A DNA stretch of 64,000 bases from NCBI GenBank assembly GCA_963838205.1, contig CAWIQF010000008.1, positions 1-64,000 on the forward strand, written 5' to 3'. Below, piece by piece: positions 1 through 7,393 of this stretch (position 1 is its first letter; every line of letters starts with the position of its first letter). This DNA is from CAIVVT01 sp963838205 (GTDB lineage: Bacteria; Acidobacteriota; Terriglobia; Bryobacterales; Bryobacteraceae). Both the position numbers and the translations under genes were made by a program. Under the pieces are notes generated by a model that saw nothing but the letters and a program-made list of their open reading frames with translations, was not told the DNA's origin and ran no database searches.

Positions 1-11
1 AGCCGGCCAAC

Positions 12-52
12 TGCACATAATCCCGGACTGTGCATAATTGCGATTATGTGCA
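12..52. repeat. Inverted repeat at the edge of the IS66 remnant
   Basis: Two perfect 11-bp arms, TGCACATAATC (12-22) and GATTATGTGCA (42-52), flank a related motif TGTGCATAATT (29-39). IS66 homology starts abruptly at about 56, just to the right. This looks like the end of another mobile element, or a recombinase site, that truncated the IS66 gene. No recombinase gene is visible, so the element type is unknown. Confidence 0.45.
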
Positions 53-55
53 CGT

Positions 56-271
56 GTACATAACCGCAAGAACTACCTGTTTTGTGGCTCCGATTCCGGC
101 GGCGAGCGCGCCGCCGCTATCTATAGCTTGATCGGATCGGCCAAACTCAACGGCCTTGATCCCGAAGCCTACCTGCGCGACGTCCTCACGCGCATCGCCG
201 ACCACCCCGTCAACCGCATCGCCGAACTGCTGCCCTGGAACACGGCGCCCCACTCATCCACCCCTTCGTAA
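56..271 (+). pseudogene. IS66-family transposase, C-terminal remnant
   Basis: About 71 codons match the conserved C-terminal part of IS66 transposases (TnpC): NRKNYLFCGSDSGGERAAAI, then YSLIGSAKLNGLDP and ADHPVNRIAELLPWN. An intact TnpC has about 500 residues, so more than 85% is missing. The frame stays open a few codons upstream to a TTG at 38, but those codons lie inside the inverted repeat at 12-52 and have no IS66 character. No tnpA or tnpB is present. The fragment is non-functional and marks the left edge of the accessory region. Confidence 0.8.
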
Positions 272-300
272 GTGTCCACTTAACCGCCAAGTGGACACTT
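270..300. repeat. 12-bp inverted repeat after the IS66 remnant
   Basis: AAGTGTCCACTT (270-281) and AAGTGGACACTT (289-300) form a perfect 12-bp stem with a 7-nt loop, starting at the remnant's stop codon. It could be the old IS66 terminal region or a terminator-like hairpin. There is no T-run, so the role is undecided. The rest of 301-395 shows nothing recognisable. Confidence 0.5.
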
Positions 301-395
301 GCCGGATCCGCATCAGGCTCCCTTGACGGCCAAGTCGCCCAATCGACAACTCACGCTCATCCCCGACCAGATGTCAAAACGGCCATACTCGGACG

Positions 396-1367
396 CTAAC
401 AATTGGAACGCATCATTTCATTTAAGGCCAGCAGCAGCCGGCGGGCGATCGCGATCAGGGCCACCTGGCGCGGTTTGCCGGCCGCGACCATACGCTGATA
501 AGCATCTTTGAAGCGTCCGGGCACGCGCACGGCGCTCCAGCTGGCCAGGTACAGGGCCGCCCGCACCGCGCCGCGACCGCCGCGGATGCGACGCCGCCCG
601 CGCCACTGGCCGCTATCACAGGCAAACGGCGCCAGACCCGCCAGCGCGGCGATTTCGCGCCGGTTCAGCCGGCCCAGCTCCGGCAACTGGGCCAGCAGCC
701 GCACGGCCGTCTTGGGCCCCGCGCCGGGCGCGGTGCGCAGCAACGCCTCCTGGGCTTTCCATGTCTCCGACGCCTCCACCCACGCCGCGAGCTGTTGCTC
801 TAACCGCGCCAGCTCTTTTCCTAAGAATGCGATCACGCGCTCCATGCTCTGCCGCAACTGCGGCTCGCTGGCCTGCCGCAACCGCGTGCGCTCGGCCGCG
901 CGCTCGGCCGTGACCTGCTGCACACGCGCCACCCAGGCCGCCAGTTGCTGCCGTTCGGCCTCCGGCCAAGGCCGCAACGCCGGCTGCATGCGCGCACCAA
1001 ACAGCGCCAATATGTGCGCGTCCAGCGCGTCGGTCTTGGCCAGCAATCCGTGCGCCCGCGCAAAGTCGCGCACCCGCTTCGGATTCATCCGCATCACCTT
1101 GAGGCCGGCCGCTACCAGGGCGGTGATGACGGCCCCTTCCAGTCCTCCAGTGGCCTCCAGCACGACGCCCCGCGGTTCGTAGGCAAGTAACCGTCGAGCC
1201 AACTCTCCCAGCGCCGCCGCCGCGCGGTCACACCGGAACTGTTCGGCCTTGCGCTCTGCCACCAACACCACGACGTCAACCCAATCCTGGCTTACGTCGA
1301 TCCCCACCCAGCTGGTTGGGCCGCATGCTTCCGCGGCTAATTCTCTTGCGTTAGAATTTGGTTGCAC
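396..1367 (-). CDS. IS110-family transposase (copy 1)
   Basis: DEDD (RuvC-like) transposase of the IS110/IS116/IS902 family. The N-terminal nuclease carries the acidic residues in VGIDVSQDW, VVLEATGG and KTDALDA. The C-terminal domain has TAPGAGPKTAVRLLAQLP and LAGLAPFACDSG, typical of the Transposase_20 module with its catalytic serine. The GTG start at 1367 is chosen because AAGGAAGGG lies 9 nt upstream; a TTG at 1406 is in frame but has no ribosome site. About 323 residues is full length, so the enzyme could be active. IS110 elements lack classical terminal repeats and are guided by a bridge RNA from a non-coding end. The only long non-coding flank here is on the 5' side (1368-1696). Confidence 0.88.
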   Translation of the reverse strand: MQPNSNARELAAEACGPTSWVGIDVSQDWVDVVVLVAERKAEQFRCDRAAAALGELARRLLAYEPRGVVLEATGGLEGAVITALVAAGLKVMRMNPKRVRDFARAHGLLAKTDALDAHILALFGARMQPALRPWPEAERQQLAAWVARVQQVTAERAAERTRLRQASEPQLRQSMERVIAFLGKELARLEQQLAAWVEASETWKAQEALLRTAPGAGPKTAVRLLAQLPELGRLNRREIAALAGLAPFACDSGQWRGRRRIRGGRGAVRAALYLASWSAVRVPGRFKDAYQRMVAAGKPRQVALIAIARRLLLALNEMMRSNC

Positions 1368-1696
1368 GGTCTCACGCCCTTCCTTGTAAATTCGGGCTCG
1401 GCTCAAGGCCGGCCCCGGCGACTGTTTGGGCTAGACCGGAGACAGACGGCGTAGATCCAGCTTACGGACGATCTCACAACACGATCCAGGGAGCGGTCAA
1501 CCTTACGCCGTCCGCATTTCAAACATACAAGGGAGCGGTCCTTGCGTTGTTACCCAGCCACGGCTGGATGCAGCGATCGCTTCGTTGGCAGAAAGCGCCC
1601 GGAAACCCCATAACCACGGCCAATCTAGCCCTCGCCGCCTGACGCCTCCGCGCGATTGCACGGTTGCGCGCCTCCGCCCCCTGTATTACGCTATGT
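1368..1696 (-). other. 5' non-coding flank of IS110 copy 1, candidate bridge-RNA region
   Basis: About 330 bp with no convincing gene lie between the transposase and the next TA operon. IS110-group elements encode a bridge RNA of roughly 180-200 nt in the non-coding end upstream of the transposase. This is the only flank long enough, because the 3' side is under 125 bp. GGGAGCGGTC occurs twice, at about 1490 and 1531. The loops and element boundaries cannot be fixed without folding or comparison with an empty site. Confidence 0.35.
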
Positions 1697-2017
1697 ATGT
1701 ACGTCGTGAAATACGAATGGGAGGAAGCGAAAAATCGCAGGAACCAGCGCAAGCACGCCGGAATCTCATTCGAAATGGCGGCACTCGTATTCGAAGATGA
1801 ATGCTGCCTGGTGGGTCTGGACCGTATCGACGAGACGGGGGAGTCGCGTTGGCACGCCATCGGCGCCGTGACTATTGAGCCTGCTGCCGCCGTCGTGCTG
1901 CTCGTCGTTCACGCTTATAGAGAGGACTGGCATGGCGAAGAAATCATCCGCATCATCTCGGCCCGCAGGGCTGAAAAACATGAAATCAGAAGATATCAAG
2001 AAGCGGCAGTGGAATGA
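1697..2017 (+). CDS. brnT: BrnT-family ribonuclease toxin
   Basis: RelE-fold toxin of the BrnT family (type II TA), an mRNA-cleaving RNase neutralised by BrnA. It shows the N-terminal signature YEWEEAKNRRNQRKHAGISF, central HAIGAV and the C-terminal IRIISARRAEKHEIRRYQ typical of the family. The ATG at 1697 gives 106 residues beginning MYVVKYEWEE; codons upstream in the same frame lack family similarity. The brnA antitoxin overlaps its 3' end, so the two are translationally coupled. It is the first TA locus of the cluster and lies next to IS110 copy 1. Confidence 0.87.
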   Translation: MYVVKYEWEEAKNRRNQRKHAGISFEMAALVFEDECCLVGLDRIDETGESRWHAIGAVTIEPAAAVVLLVVHAYREDWHGEEIIRIISARRAEKHEIRRYQEAAVE

Positions 2018-2276
2018 GAGCGAGCGGCGGGCACTGCGCCGCGCCGCCAGGCTCCAGACGGCCGGCGACGACTCCCTCATCAACCTCGAAGACATTCCCC
2101 GCCTGAGCAAGGATCAGTTAGCGCACATGGTACGACTGCGCGACGTCCGGTCGAAGGTTCCCGTCAGCGTGCGTCTCGACCCGCAAGTTCTCGCTTGGCT
2201 GAAATCCAAAGGCCAAGGCCACCTCACGCGCATCAATGACATCCTCACCAACCTGATGGAAGCGGAACGCAGGTAA
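1980..2276 (+). CDS. brnA: BrnA-family antitoxin
   Basis: Antitoxin partner of BrnT; family members bind the toxin and repress their own promoter. The C-terminal half, VPVSVRLDPQVLAWLKSKGQ followed by a ribbon-helix-helix tail (LTRINDILTNLM), is the BrnA DNA-binding and dimerisation signature. The ATG at 1980 (98 residues) overlaps brnT by 38 bp. An in-frame ATG at 1932 with AGAGG just upstream is an alternative and would add 16 residues. Both genes read rightward, with toxin first as usual for brnTA. Confidence 0.85.
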   Translation: MKSEDIKKRQWNESERRALRRAARLQTAGDDSLINLEDIPRLSKDQLAHMVRLRDVRSKVPVSVRLDPQVLAWLKSKGQGHLTRINDILTNLMEAERR

Positions 2277-2295
2277 ACCGGTAAACCGGGACAGT

Positions 2296-2321
2296 AAACC
2301 GGGACAGTATCCGCAAATCCC
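2296..2321. repeat. Dispersed 26-bp repeat, copy 1
   Basis: A 26-bp segment containing GGGACAGTATCCGCAAATCC is found again, perfectly and in reverse orientation, at 23006-23031, next to the hemY start. Just before it, ACCGGGACAGT is partly tandem (2285-2306). The surrounding stretch 2277-2500 has no gene. The origin may be the end of a small mobile element, but this is inference. Confidence 0.7.
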
Positions 2322-2500
2322 AATTGCGTCAGATCCAGCGGACCAGCCGCCGCATCGGAAGCCCGATCCCTCTATGCCGTGAATCGTGGCTCGAATCCAA
2401 AGTGACCGCCCGTTCAGGGGAGTGAGGGCTCGCCAGCCGGCGGTTGGCGAGGTGGAACTGCGTATGAGGGTACCGTGCCGGCGCGCCGGATTCCCGGCTT

Positions 2501-2836
2501 TCAGTTCTGCTTCAGAAGCGCGATGACGCCGTCGATCACGGCGTCGAGCTTCGGTTCGGAAACGTGCCCGGCGCGGTAGGCGACGATCCCGGCGTCAGCC
2601 GTGAACAACCGATTCGGGCGAATCCTGCTGCTCTGGCTGAGCCCGCCCGACACGAAATCCGCGCTGTCGAGCGGAATCGAGTATTCGTCCGCTCTGGCTT
2701 GACTGGTGATCTGGCACAGAACCATGTCGTTGCCACGGAGCGCCACAAGGACCAGAGCGGGCCGGCGTTTCGTTTGGCTCAGGTCGGAGAATGGGAAACT
2801 GACGACGACGACATCGCCCCTTACAAACTGGACCAA
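2501..2836 (-). CDS. mazF: MazF/PemK-family endoribonuclease toxin
   Basis: Type II TA toxin of the MazF/PemK/CcdB fold that cleaves RNA. The first 25 residues carry the family signature RGDVVVVSFPFSDLSQTKRR followed by PALVL; ITSQ and FTADAGIVAYRAGHV follow. The start is a TTG at 2836: a strong GGAGGAGG lies 7 nt upstream, inside the end of the antitoxin gene, and no better start exists. At 111 residues it has the usual family length. It overlaps the preceding antitoxin gene by 16 bp, so the two are coupled in one leftward operon. Confidence 0.87.
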   Translation of the reverse strand: MVQFVRGDVVVVSFPFSDLSQTKRRPALVLVALRGNDMVLCQITSQARADEYSIPLDSADFVSGGLSQSSRIRPNRLFTADAGIVAYRAGHVSEPKLDAVIDGVIALLKQN

Positions 2837-3012
2837 GCCGCATCCTCCTCCGGCGCAAGCCAGTCCTTAGCGAGCGCGGATTCGGCGGCCAGAGTCGGCA
2901 CGGCAGCCTCGGCGTGGGTCTCCCTGAGCAAGTGGAGAAAACCGAGCAGCTTGTCGAGATCCTGGTCGGGCATACGAGCCAGTTCCTGGACGATGAGTTC
3001 CCGTTTGCTCAT
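2821..3012 (-). CDS. Small antitoxin of the MazF-type toxin
   Basis: A 63-residue acidic protein, MSKRELIVQELARMPDQDLD onward, resembling DUF2281-type antitoxins: a helical N-terminus, then a loose C-terminal tail (WLAPEEDAAWSSL) that would wrap the toxin. Position directly upstream of and overlapping mazF, size and charge support the antitoxin role; the exact family is less certain. The ATG at 3012 has no strong ribosome site, and longer frames upstream run into non-coding sequence. It is divergent from the hicB-like gene at 3160, sharing a 147-bp promoter region. Confidence 0.7.
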   Translation of the reverse strand: MSKRELIVQELARMPDQDLDKLLGFLHLLRETHAEAAVPTLAAESALAKDWLAPEEDAAWSSL

Positions 3013-3159
3013 GACTGCCTCACTGCTGCTATCGTAATGCATTTTGAATCCCGTGCCGGCAAAGCGTGGCACGCCGGCGGGGTCGTTGCCGTGTCTTACC
3101 GTGATTTCATCGTGCGCTCGCCGGCGATCGCGTTGCCGATTCGACCAGTGCCGCCTAGA

Positions 3160-3423
3160 ATGAAGGGGATGAAGAGCAGGGCTCGCAGAACCGTTTCTTA
3201 TTCGGTGTTCTACGAACAAGCTCCCGACAGCGGCTACGTAGCGTTCGTTCCGGCTCTGCCTGGCTGTCACACCCAGGGCGAGACCTTGGAAGAGACGGAG
3301 CGCAACGTGAAGGAAGCCATCGCGTTGTACCTGGAAAGTCTGGCCAGCCACGGCGAGGCGATCCCCGAGGAGCGGCGGTCGTTTCAGGGCCGTGTGAGCG
3401 TTCCGGTCTCCATCCCCGCTTGA
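3160..3423 (+). CDS. HicB-family antitoxin, no HicA partner seen
   Basis: Partial RNase-H-fold domain typical of HicB: YSVFYEQAPDSGYVAFVPAL then PGCHTQGETLEETERNVKEA and IALYLESL. No C-terminal DNA-binding helix is evident; the protein ends PVSIPA. HicB normally pairs with a small HicA dsRBD-like toxin, but no HicA-like frame is found on either side. It is therefore an orphan antitoxin or a HicB-like protein of other function. The start could be the ATG at 3160 or at 3169; neither has a well-spaced ribosome site. Confidence 0.8.
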   Translation: MKGMKSRARRTVSYSVFYEQAPDSGYVAFVPALPGCHTQGETLEETERNVKEAIALYLESLASHGEAIPEERRSFQGRVSVPVSIPA

Positions 3424-3528
3424 TCCATGGCTAAGCTTCCGTCTCTGACTGCGCACGCGATTTCACCATACAAACACCATGCTTGCGCGGGGAAAAACAC
3501 CGTTTTTTGCGCTACCTCGTAACAATGT

Positions 3529-3904
3529 TTTTCTAAAGGACTTAGCCGCATCTTGATTTGCATGTCGCCGCGTCCCACGGTGTATCTGCTTCTTTCTAAA
3601 TGACTTAGCTGGCGTAAACCGCGTATCTATGGTTTTCTAAAGAACTTAGGTGCACTCACCCGCGCATTTGGGCCTGTTTAGCGCGCTTCACGCGTATACG
3701 CGTTTTCCGCGGGACTTAAACGCCTCAAATTTCGAGTTTCTTGCGCGCGTCGCCGCGCATCTATATATTTCTAAAGGACTTAGTTGAATCTAACTGCGCA
3801 TTGGCACGTATCTATGGTTTTTTAAAGGACTTAAGCATACTCGGCCGCGCATTTGGGCCTATTTGACGCAATTCACCCGTAATCCGCGTTTTCTAAAGGA
3901 CTTA
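3529..3904. repeat. Array of seven spaced degenerate repeats (consensus TTTCTAAAGGACTTA)
   Basis: Seven copies of a motif near TTTTCTAAAGGACTTAG occur at about 3529, 3593, 3633, 3703, 3768, 3819 and 3889, with start-to-start distances of 64, 40, 70, 65, 51 and 70 bp. Most copies are preceded by a variant of CGTATCTATGG. Two units, 3661-3718 and 3846-3904, are alike over nearly 60 bp (shared GCGCATTTGGGCC). The stretch is more AT-rich than its surroundings and lies in the 502-bp gap between two convergent genes. No cas gene, recombinase or reading frame explains it. Confidence 0.8.
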
Positions 3905-3925
3905 TACGATGTTGGCGAGCTCCGT

Positions 3926-5092
3926 TTACCCTGCCGTCACCTTGCGATTTTCGCGGTAAGCGATGTTCGCCATGTGCGGTCCGGCCACCGCCGAAGCGGC
4001 GATCTCCACCGTGCAGTTGGGCTGCTTCCGGCTCTTGATGCAGTCCAGGAAGTTCTGCTGGTGCAGGTCCCCCCGGTCGGTGTCCGGCACATCGGCGATC
4101 ACCGTATCGGCGCCGCCGGCGCTCCATGGCGCGGCGCTTGGCTCGGGCTCCTTGAAGATGCGGTAGCCCTTTCGATTCATCACCATAGTCGCCTTCTCGC
4201 CCTGGAAAGTCACGGACCAGTCGAAGTCATAGGCGCTGGTGTAGCACAGCGACCAGGTGGCCGTCAGGGCCGGGTATCCGAACACCGCCGTAAACACGTC
4301 CGGCGCCTCGGCGGTTTTGGCCCTGCTGACGGCTCCGCCGCACACCGCCGAGATGGGCGATCTGTTGCCCGTCATCCACTGCACAACGTCCATCAAATGA
4401 GTACCTTGGTCGGTCATATTCCCGCCGGAATAGTCCCAAAATCCGCGCCACCAACGGAATCGCTTGGGGTCCAGCGGCCGTTGCGGCGCGTCGCCCAGGA
4501 AGCGTTCCCAGTCCAGTTTGCCCTCCAGCGGGCTCTCGCCCAGCCACTCCAGGAAGTTCCAGTTCCAGGCCGCGCGGGCGTACCACACTTTCCCCAGCGC
4601 GCCCTCGTCGATCAGCTTCTTGGCATTGTAAATAAAAGGCATACTGCGGCGCTGCATGCCCACCTGGACGATCCGGTCGGTCCCGCGCACCGTGCGCACC
4701 ATTTCCTCGCTTTGCGCCTGGTTCAGCGAAAATGGCTTCTCGAGATAGACGTCCTTGCCCGCCTTCAGCGCGGCATACAGCATCGGGCGATGCTGGTGGT
4801 CGGGCGTCGCCACGACGACGAAGTCGAGGCCCGGCTGCGCTATCAGATCGTGGTAGTCCGCGTAGGTCTTGCAGCCGGCCGGCGAGAGCGCGCGCGCCCG
4901 TTCCATGTAGGGCTCGTAGGTGTCGCACACGGCCACGCACTCCGCCCCCAGCTTCATGAAGGTGGAGTGCAGCCCGCCGCCGCGGTTGCCGGTGCCGATG
5001 ATGCCAAAACTCGGACGGTCGTTGGCGCCGAAAGCGCGGCGCGGAATGAATAGCGGCGCCATGGCGCCGGCCAACAAATCTCGACGGTTCAT
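3926..5092 (-). CDS. Tat-exported Gfo/Idh/MocA-family oxidoreductase (1)
   Basis: NAD(P)-dependent sugar or inositol-type dehydrogenase of 388 residues. A twin-arginine signal (NRRDLLAGAMAPLFIPRRAF) opens the protein, so export folded by the Tat system is expected. The Rossmann dinucleotide site is FGIIGTGNRGGG (about 29-40). The family's catalytic-lysine motif is YLEKPFS, and a C-terminal substrate domain follows (GGNMTDQGTHLMDVVQWMTG). Exported Gfo/Idh proteins are abundant in acidobacteria and planctomycetes; the sugar substrate cannot be told. The gene is monocistronic, ending 22 bp from the last unit of the repeat array. Confidence 0.88.
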   Translation of the reverse strand: MNRRDLLAGAMAPLFIPRRAFGANDRPSFGIIGTGNRGGGLHSTFMKLGAECVAVCDTYEPYMERARALSPAGCKTYADYHDLIAQPGLDFVVVATPDHQHRPMLYAALKAGKDVYLEKPFSLNQAQSEEMVRTVRGTDRIVQVGMQRRSMPFIYNAKKLIDEGALGKVWYARAAWNWNFLEWLGESPLEGKLDWERFLGDAPQRPLDPKRFRWWRGFWDYSGGNMTDQGTHLMDVVQWMTGNRSPISAVCGGAVSRAKTAEAPDVFTAVFGYPALTATWSLCYTSAYDFDWSVTFQGEKATMVMNRKGYRIFKEPEPSAAPWSAGGADTVIADVPDTDRGDLHQQNFLDCIKSRKQPNCTVEIAASAVAGPHMANIAYRENRKVTAG

Positions 5093-5611
5093 GGCCCACA
5101 GTATATGCCTTTGCAGGCCTGCCCGGCAGCAAGAAGAACTGCGGCCGTGCTCAAATGCTGCGGACCGACCGCGTGCGAAGGAAGGCGGTCAAGGTGACCT
5201 GTGAGCGGCAGTGCCACGCCGCTATGGTGGGCGCTTTTTGCCGCAAATATATGCCTTGGCGGAACTGCCCGGAAGGGCCCAGGCCGCTACAGTGTAGCGG
5301 CCTGCCTCTGTAAATAATTGATTCTAAAGATGCATTTAGTGCCAAGCCGCTATTTGTAGCGGTCTGGGGGTTCCGCGGCAGGCGTGGAGCCGCATCCTAC
5401 AGATACTCATCGGCACCATCGCGCCGCACCCAGACGCGCTACTCATGGCGTTGTCCGGCTGCTAGGATCGAAGGCTTGGGAACGCTCCACACGCACGTCC
5501 CGTTCAAGGCGCGGCCAGGGGATCGATCTGAAGTCATGAACGCGGCGTGCGGCCATGCAAAGAACAGGCCCGCGGGCGCTGCTCTCACGACGTTCGCCCG
5601 AGGGAGGGCGC
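5093..5611. other. 519-bp intergenic region with two CCGCTA hairpins
   Basis: No gene is supported between the divergent oxidoreductase and MFS genes. GGCCGCTACA (5282-5291) and TGTAGCGGCC (5293-5302) form a perfect 10-bp palindrome around one base. CCGCTA/TAGCGG with loop TTTG lies at 5347-5362, and a weaker CCGCTAT occurs at 5219. The two hairpins 65 bp apart could be operators of a shared regulator or a short interspersed palindrome family. No T-runs follow, so intrinsic terminators are unlikely. The rest holds nothing I can name. Confidence 0.5.
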
Positions 5612-6922
5612 ATGGCCGAATCGCCTGAATGGAAGGCCCGGCCAGCGGGCATTCGCGGGCTGCGCTGGTGGATCGGCGGCCTCCTGTTCGCCTCCACGGT
5701 GATCAACTACATCGATCGCCAGACGCTGTCGGTGCTGGCGCCGCAGCTCAAGCTCAACTACCGCTGGAGCAATCAGGATTTTGCGTTGATCGTGATCGCC
5801 TTCCGCGTCGCCTACATGCTGGGCCAGGCGGTGCTGGGCCGCATGCTCGACCGGCTGGGCACGCGCCGCGGGTTGTCGATAACCGTGCTGTGGTATTCGC
5901 TGGTCGCCATGGCCACCTCGATGGCTACGGGCCTGCGCAGCTTCTGCGGATTCCGCTTCATGCTGGGGCTGGGCGAATCGGCCAACTGGCCGGGCGCGAC
6001 CAAGGCGGTTTCGGAGTGGTTTCCGCGCCGCGAGCGGGCCCTGGCGGTCGCGTTTTTCGATAGCGGCTCGTCGATCGGCGCGGCGGTGGCGCCGGCGATT
6101 GTGCTGGGTCTGTACGCGTTGTTCCACTCCTGGCGGCCGGTGTTTCTGCTGACCGGCGCGCTGGGCCTGCTGTGGCTGCTGGTGTGGCGGCGTTTTTACT
6201 ATCCGCCGGAGACGCATCCCCACATTCGCGCGGAGGAGCGCGAAGCGATTCTGGCCGACCGGCTGGTAGAAGCGCGGCCGGACGCGGCGGCGCCGCCTGG
6301 GCGCTGGATCGATCTGCTGAAATACCGCCAAAGCTGGGGCGCGATCGCCAGCCGGGCGCTGACCGATCCGGTGTGGTACTTCGTGGCCGACTGGTTCGCT
6401 ATCTACCTTGTTTCCAGAGGGTTCCGATTGGAGAACAGCCTGCTGGCCTTTTGGATCCCGTTCCTGGCGGCGGACCTGGGCAACTTCACCGGCGGCGGCG
6501 TGTCGAGCTGGCTGGTGCGGCGCGGCTGGCCGGTGGGCTGGGCGCGCAAAGCGGTGATCATCCCGGGCGCGATCGGCGTGCTGTTGCTGATCCCGGCCGC
6601 GTTCAGCGCGAACCTATATCTCATCGCGTCGTTTTTCGGCCTGGCGACGTTTTCTTACGCCGCGTTTTCCACGATGGCCAACACGTTTCCGGCGGACCTG
6701 TTCGCCGATAGCGCGGTGGCCAGCATGAGCGGGTTGGGCGGCGCGTTTTCGGGATTGTGCACGATCCTTTCGACCTACGTTGTCGGCTACCTGGCCGACC
6801 ACTACGGGTTCCGGCCGGTGGTGGTGGGAGCGAGCGTGGTGCCGCTATTCGCGATGGGATTGGTACTCCTGCTGGTGCGCAACACGAAATACAGCGGGCA
6901 GGGGATCATTCTGAAGATATGA
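5612..6922 (+). CDS. MFS transporter, anion:cation symporter (hexuronate-like) family
   Basis: Twelve-helix inner-membrane transporter of 436 residues. The first helix is followed by INYIDRQTLSVLAPQLKLNY, the signature of the ACS family (hexuronate, galactonate, glucarate and related permeases). Other family cues are GRMLDRLGTRRG in loop 2-3 and GLGESANWPGATKAVSEWFP. Transport of a sugar acid by proton symport is likely, but the substrate is inferred only from the family. The ATG at 5612 is chosen for AGGGAGGG upstream; an in-frame ATG at 5555 has none. The gene stands alone and diverges from the Gfo/Idh oxidoreductase at 5092. Confidence 0.88.
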   Translation: MAESPEWKARPAGIRGLRWWIGGLLFASTVINYIDRQTLSVLAPQLKLNYRWSNQDFALIVIAFRVAYMLGQAVLGRMLDRLGTRRGLSITVLWYSLVAMATSMATGLRSFCGFRFMLGLGESANWPGATKAVSEWFPRRERALAVAFFDSGSSIGAAVAPAIVLGLYALFHSWRPVFLLTGALGLLWLLVWRRFYYPPETHPHIRAEEREAILADRLVEARPDAAAPPGRWIDLLKYRQSWGAIASRALTDPVWYFVADWFAIYLVSRGFRLENSLLAFWIPFLAADLGNFTGGGVSSWLVRRGWPVGWARKAVIIPGAIGVLLLIPAAFSANLYLIASFFGLATFSYAAFSTMANTFPADLFADSAVASMSGLGGAFSGLCTILSTYVVGYLADHYGFRPVVVGASVVPLFAMGLVLLLVRNTKYSGQGIILKI

Positions 6923-6996
6923 GCGCGGCGCGGGGCGCATGTTGCTTCGATCTATTCTGAGACGGATTGACGAGACGCGCAGGCCGTTTGGCCGTG

Positions 6997-7016
6997 ATAT
7001 AGTGAAATCACTATAT
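6997..7016. promoter_or_regulatory. Palindromic operator of higBA
   Basis: ATATAGTGA (6997-7005) and TCACTATAT (7008-7016) form a perfect 9-bp palindrome with a 2-nt centre, ending 8 bp before the higB start at 7025. Position and AT-rich core fit an autoregulatory HigA site overlapping the promoter. The binding is inferred. Confidence 0.65.
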
Positions 7017-7024
7017 TTCCGCCT

Positions 7025-7393
7025 ATGGCCGATGAAGCGTCTTTCAAGCCGGTGATGTGGGTGGGATCGAGCCGCAAAGATTTGCGCGAGTTCCCCGAGC
7101 CGGTACAGGATCGCATAGGCTATGCGCCGTACGTCGCGCAACGGGGTGGCAAGCACCGGGACGCGAAGGCGCTGACCGGGTTCGGCGGGGCGGGGGTGGT
7201 GGAAATTATCGAGGATTATCGCGGCGATACGTTCCGCGCGATCTATACGCTGCGATACGCCGGGGCGGTGTACGTGCTGCACGCCTTTCAGAAGAAATCA
7301 GAAAGCGGACGGGAGACGCCGCGGCGGGAGATGGAGTTGATCCAACAACGGCTGCGCGAGGCCGAACAGATTGCCAGGGAGGGGCCGGCATGA
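7025..7393 (+). CDS. higB: HigB-like (RelE/Gp49-family) toxin
   Basis: RelE-fold ribonuclease toxin of the phage Gp49-like/HigB group, 122 residues. Signature segments are KPVMWVGSSRKDLREFPEPV, GVVEIIEDYRGDTFRAIYTL and AVYVLHAFQKKS. It is first in its operon, with toxin before antitoxin as is characteristic of higBA, and its stop overlaps the antitoxin start as ATGA (7390-7393). A palindrome at 6997-7016 just upstream is the likely autoregulatory operator. Translation starts at the ATG at 7025. Confidence 0.88.
   Translation: MADEASFKPVMWVGSSRKDLREFPEPVQDRIGYAPYVAQRGGKHRDAKALTGFGGAGVVEIIEDYRGDTFRAIYTLRYAGAVYVLHAFQKKSESGRETPRREMELIQQRLREAEQIAREGPA

Noticed and set aside
2380..2420. tRNA-like fragment (GTGGCTCGAATCCAAAG)
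   Set aside because: Only the T-loop-like string fits; its stem does not pair and no acceptor or anticodon arm was found.
3013..3159. Operator for the MazF operon
   Set aside because: Only short GC-rich inverted words (GTGCC/GGCAC) could be found, no better than expected in such GC-rich sequence.
3529..3904. CRISPR array
   Set aside because: Repeats are degenerate and spacing runs from 40 to 70 bp, parts of the 'spacers' are repeated between units, and no cas genes are near.
5282..5302. Intrinsic terminator
   Set aside because: Strong hairpin but no T-run on either side, and it lies between divergent promoters rather than after a gene.
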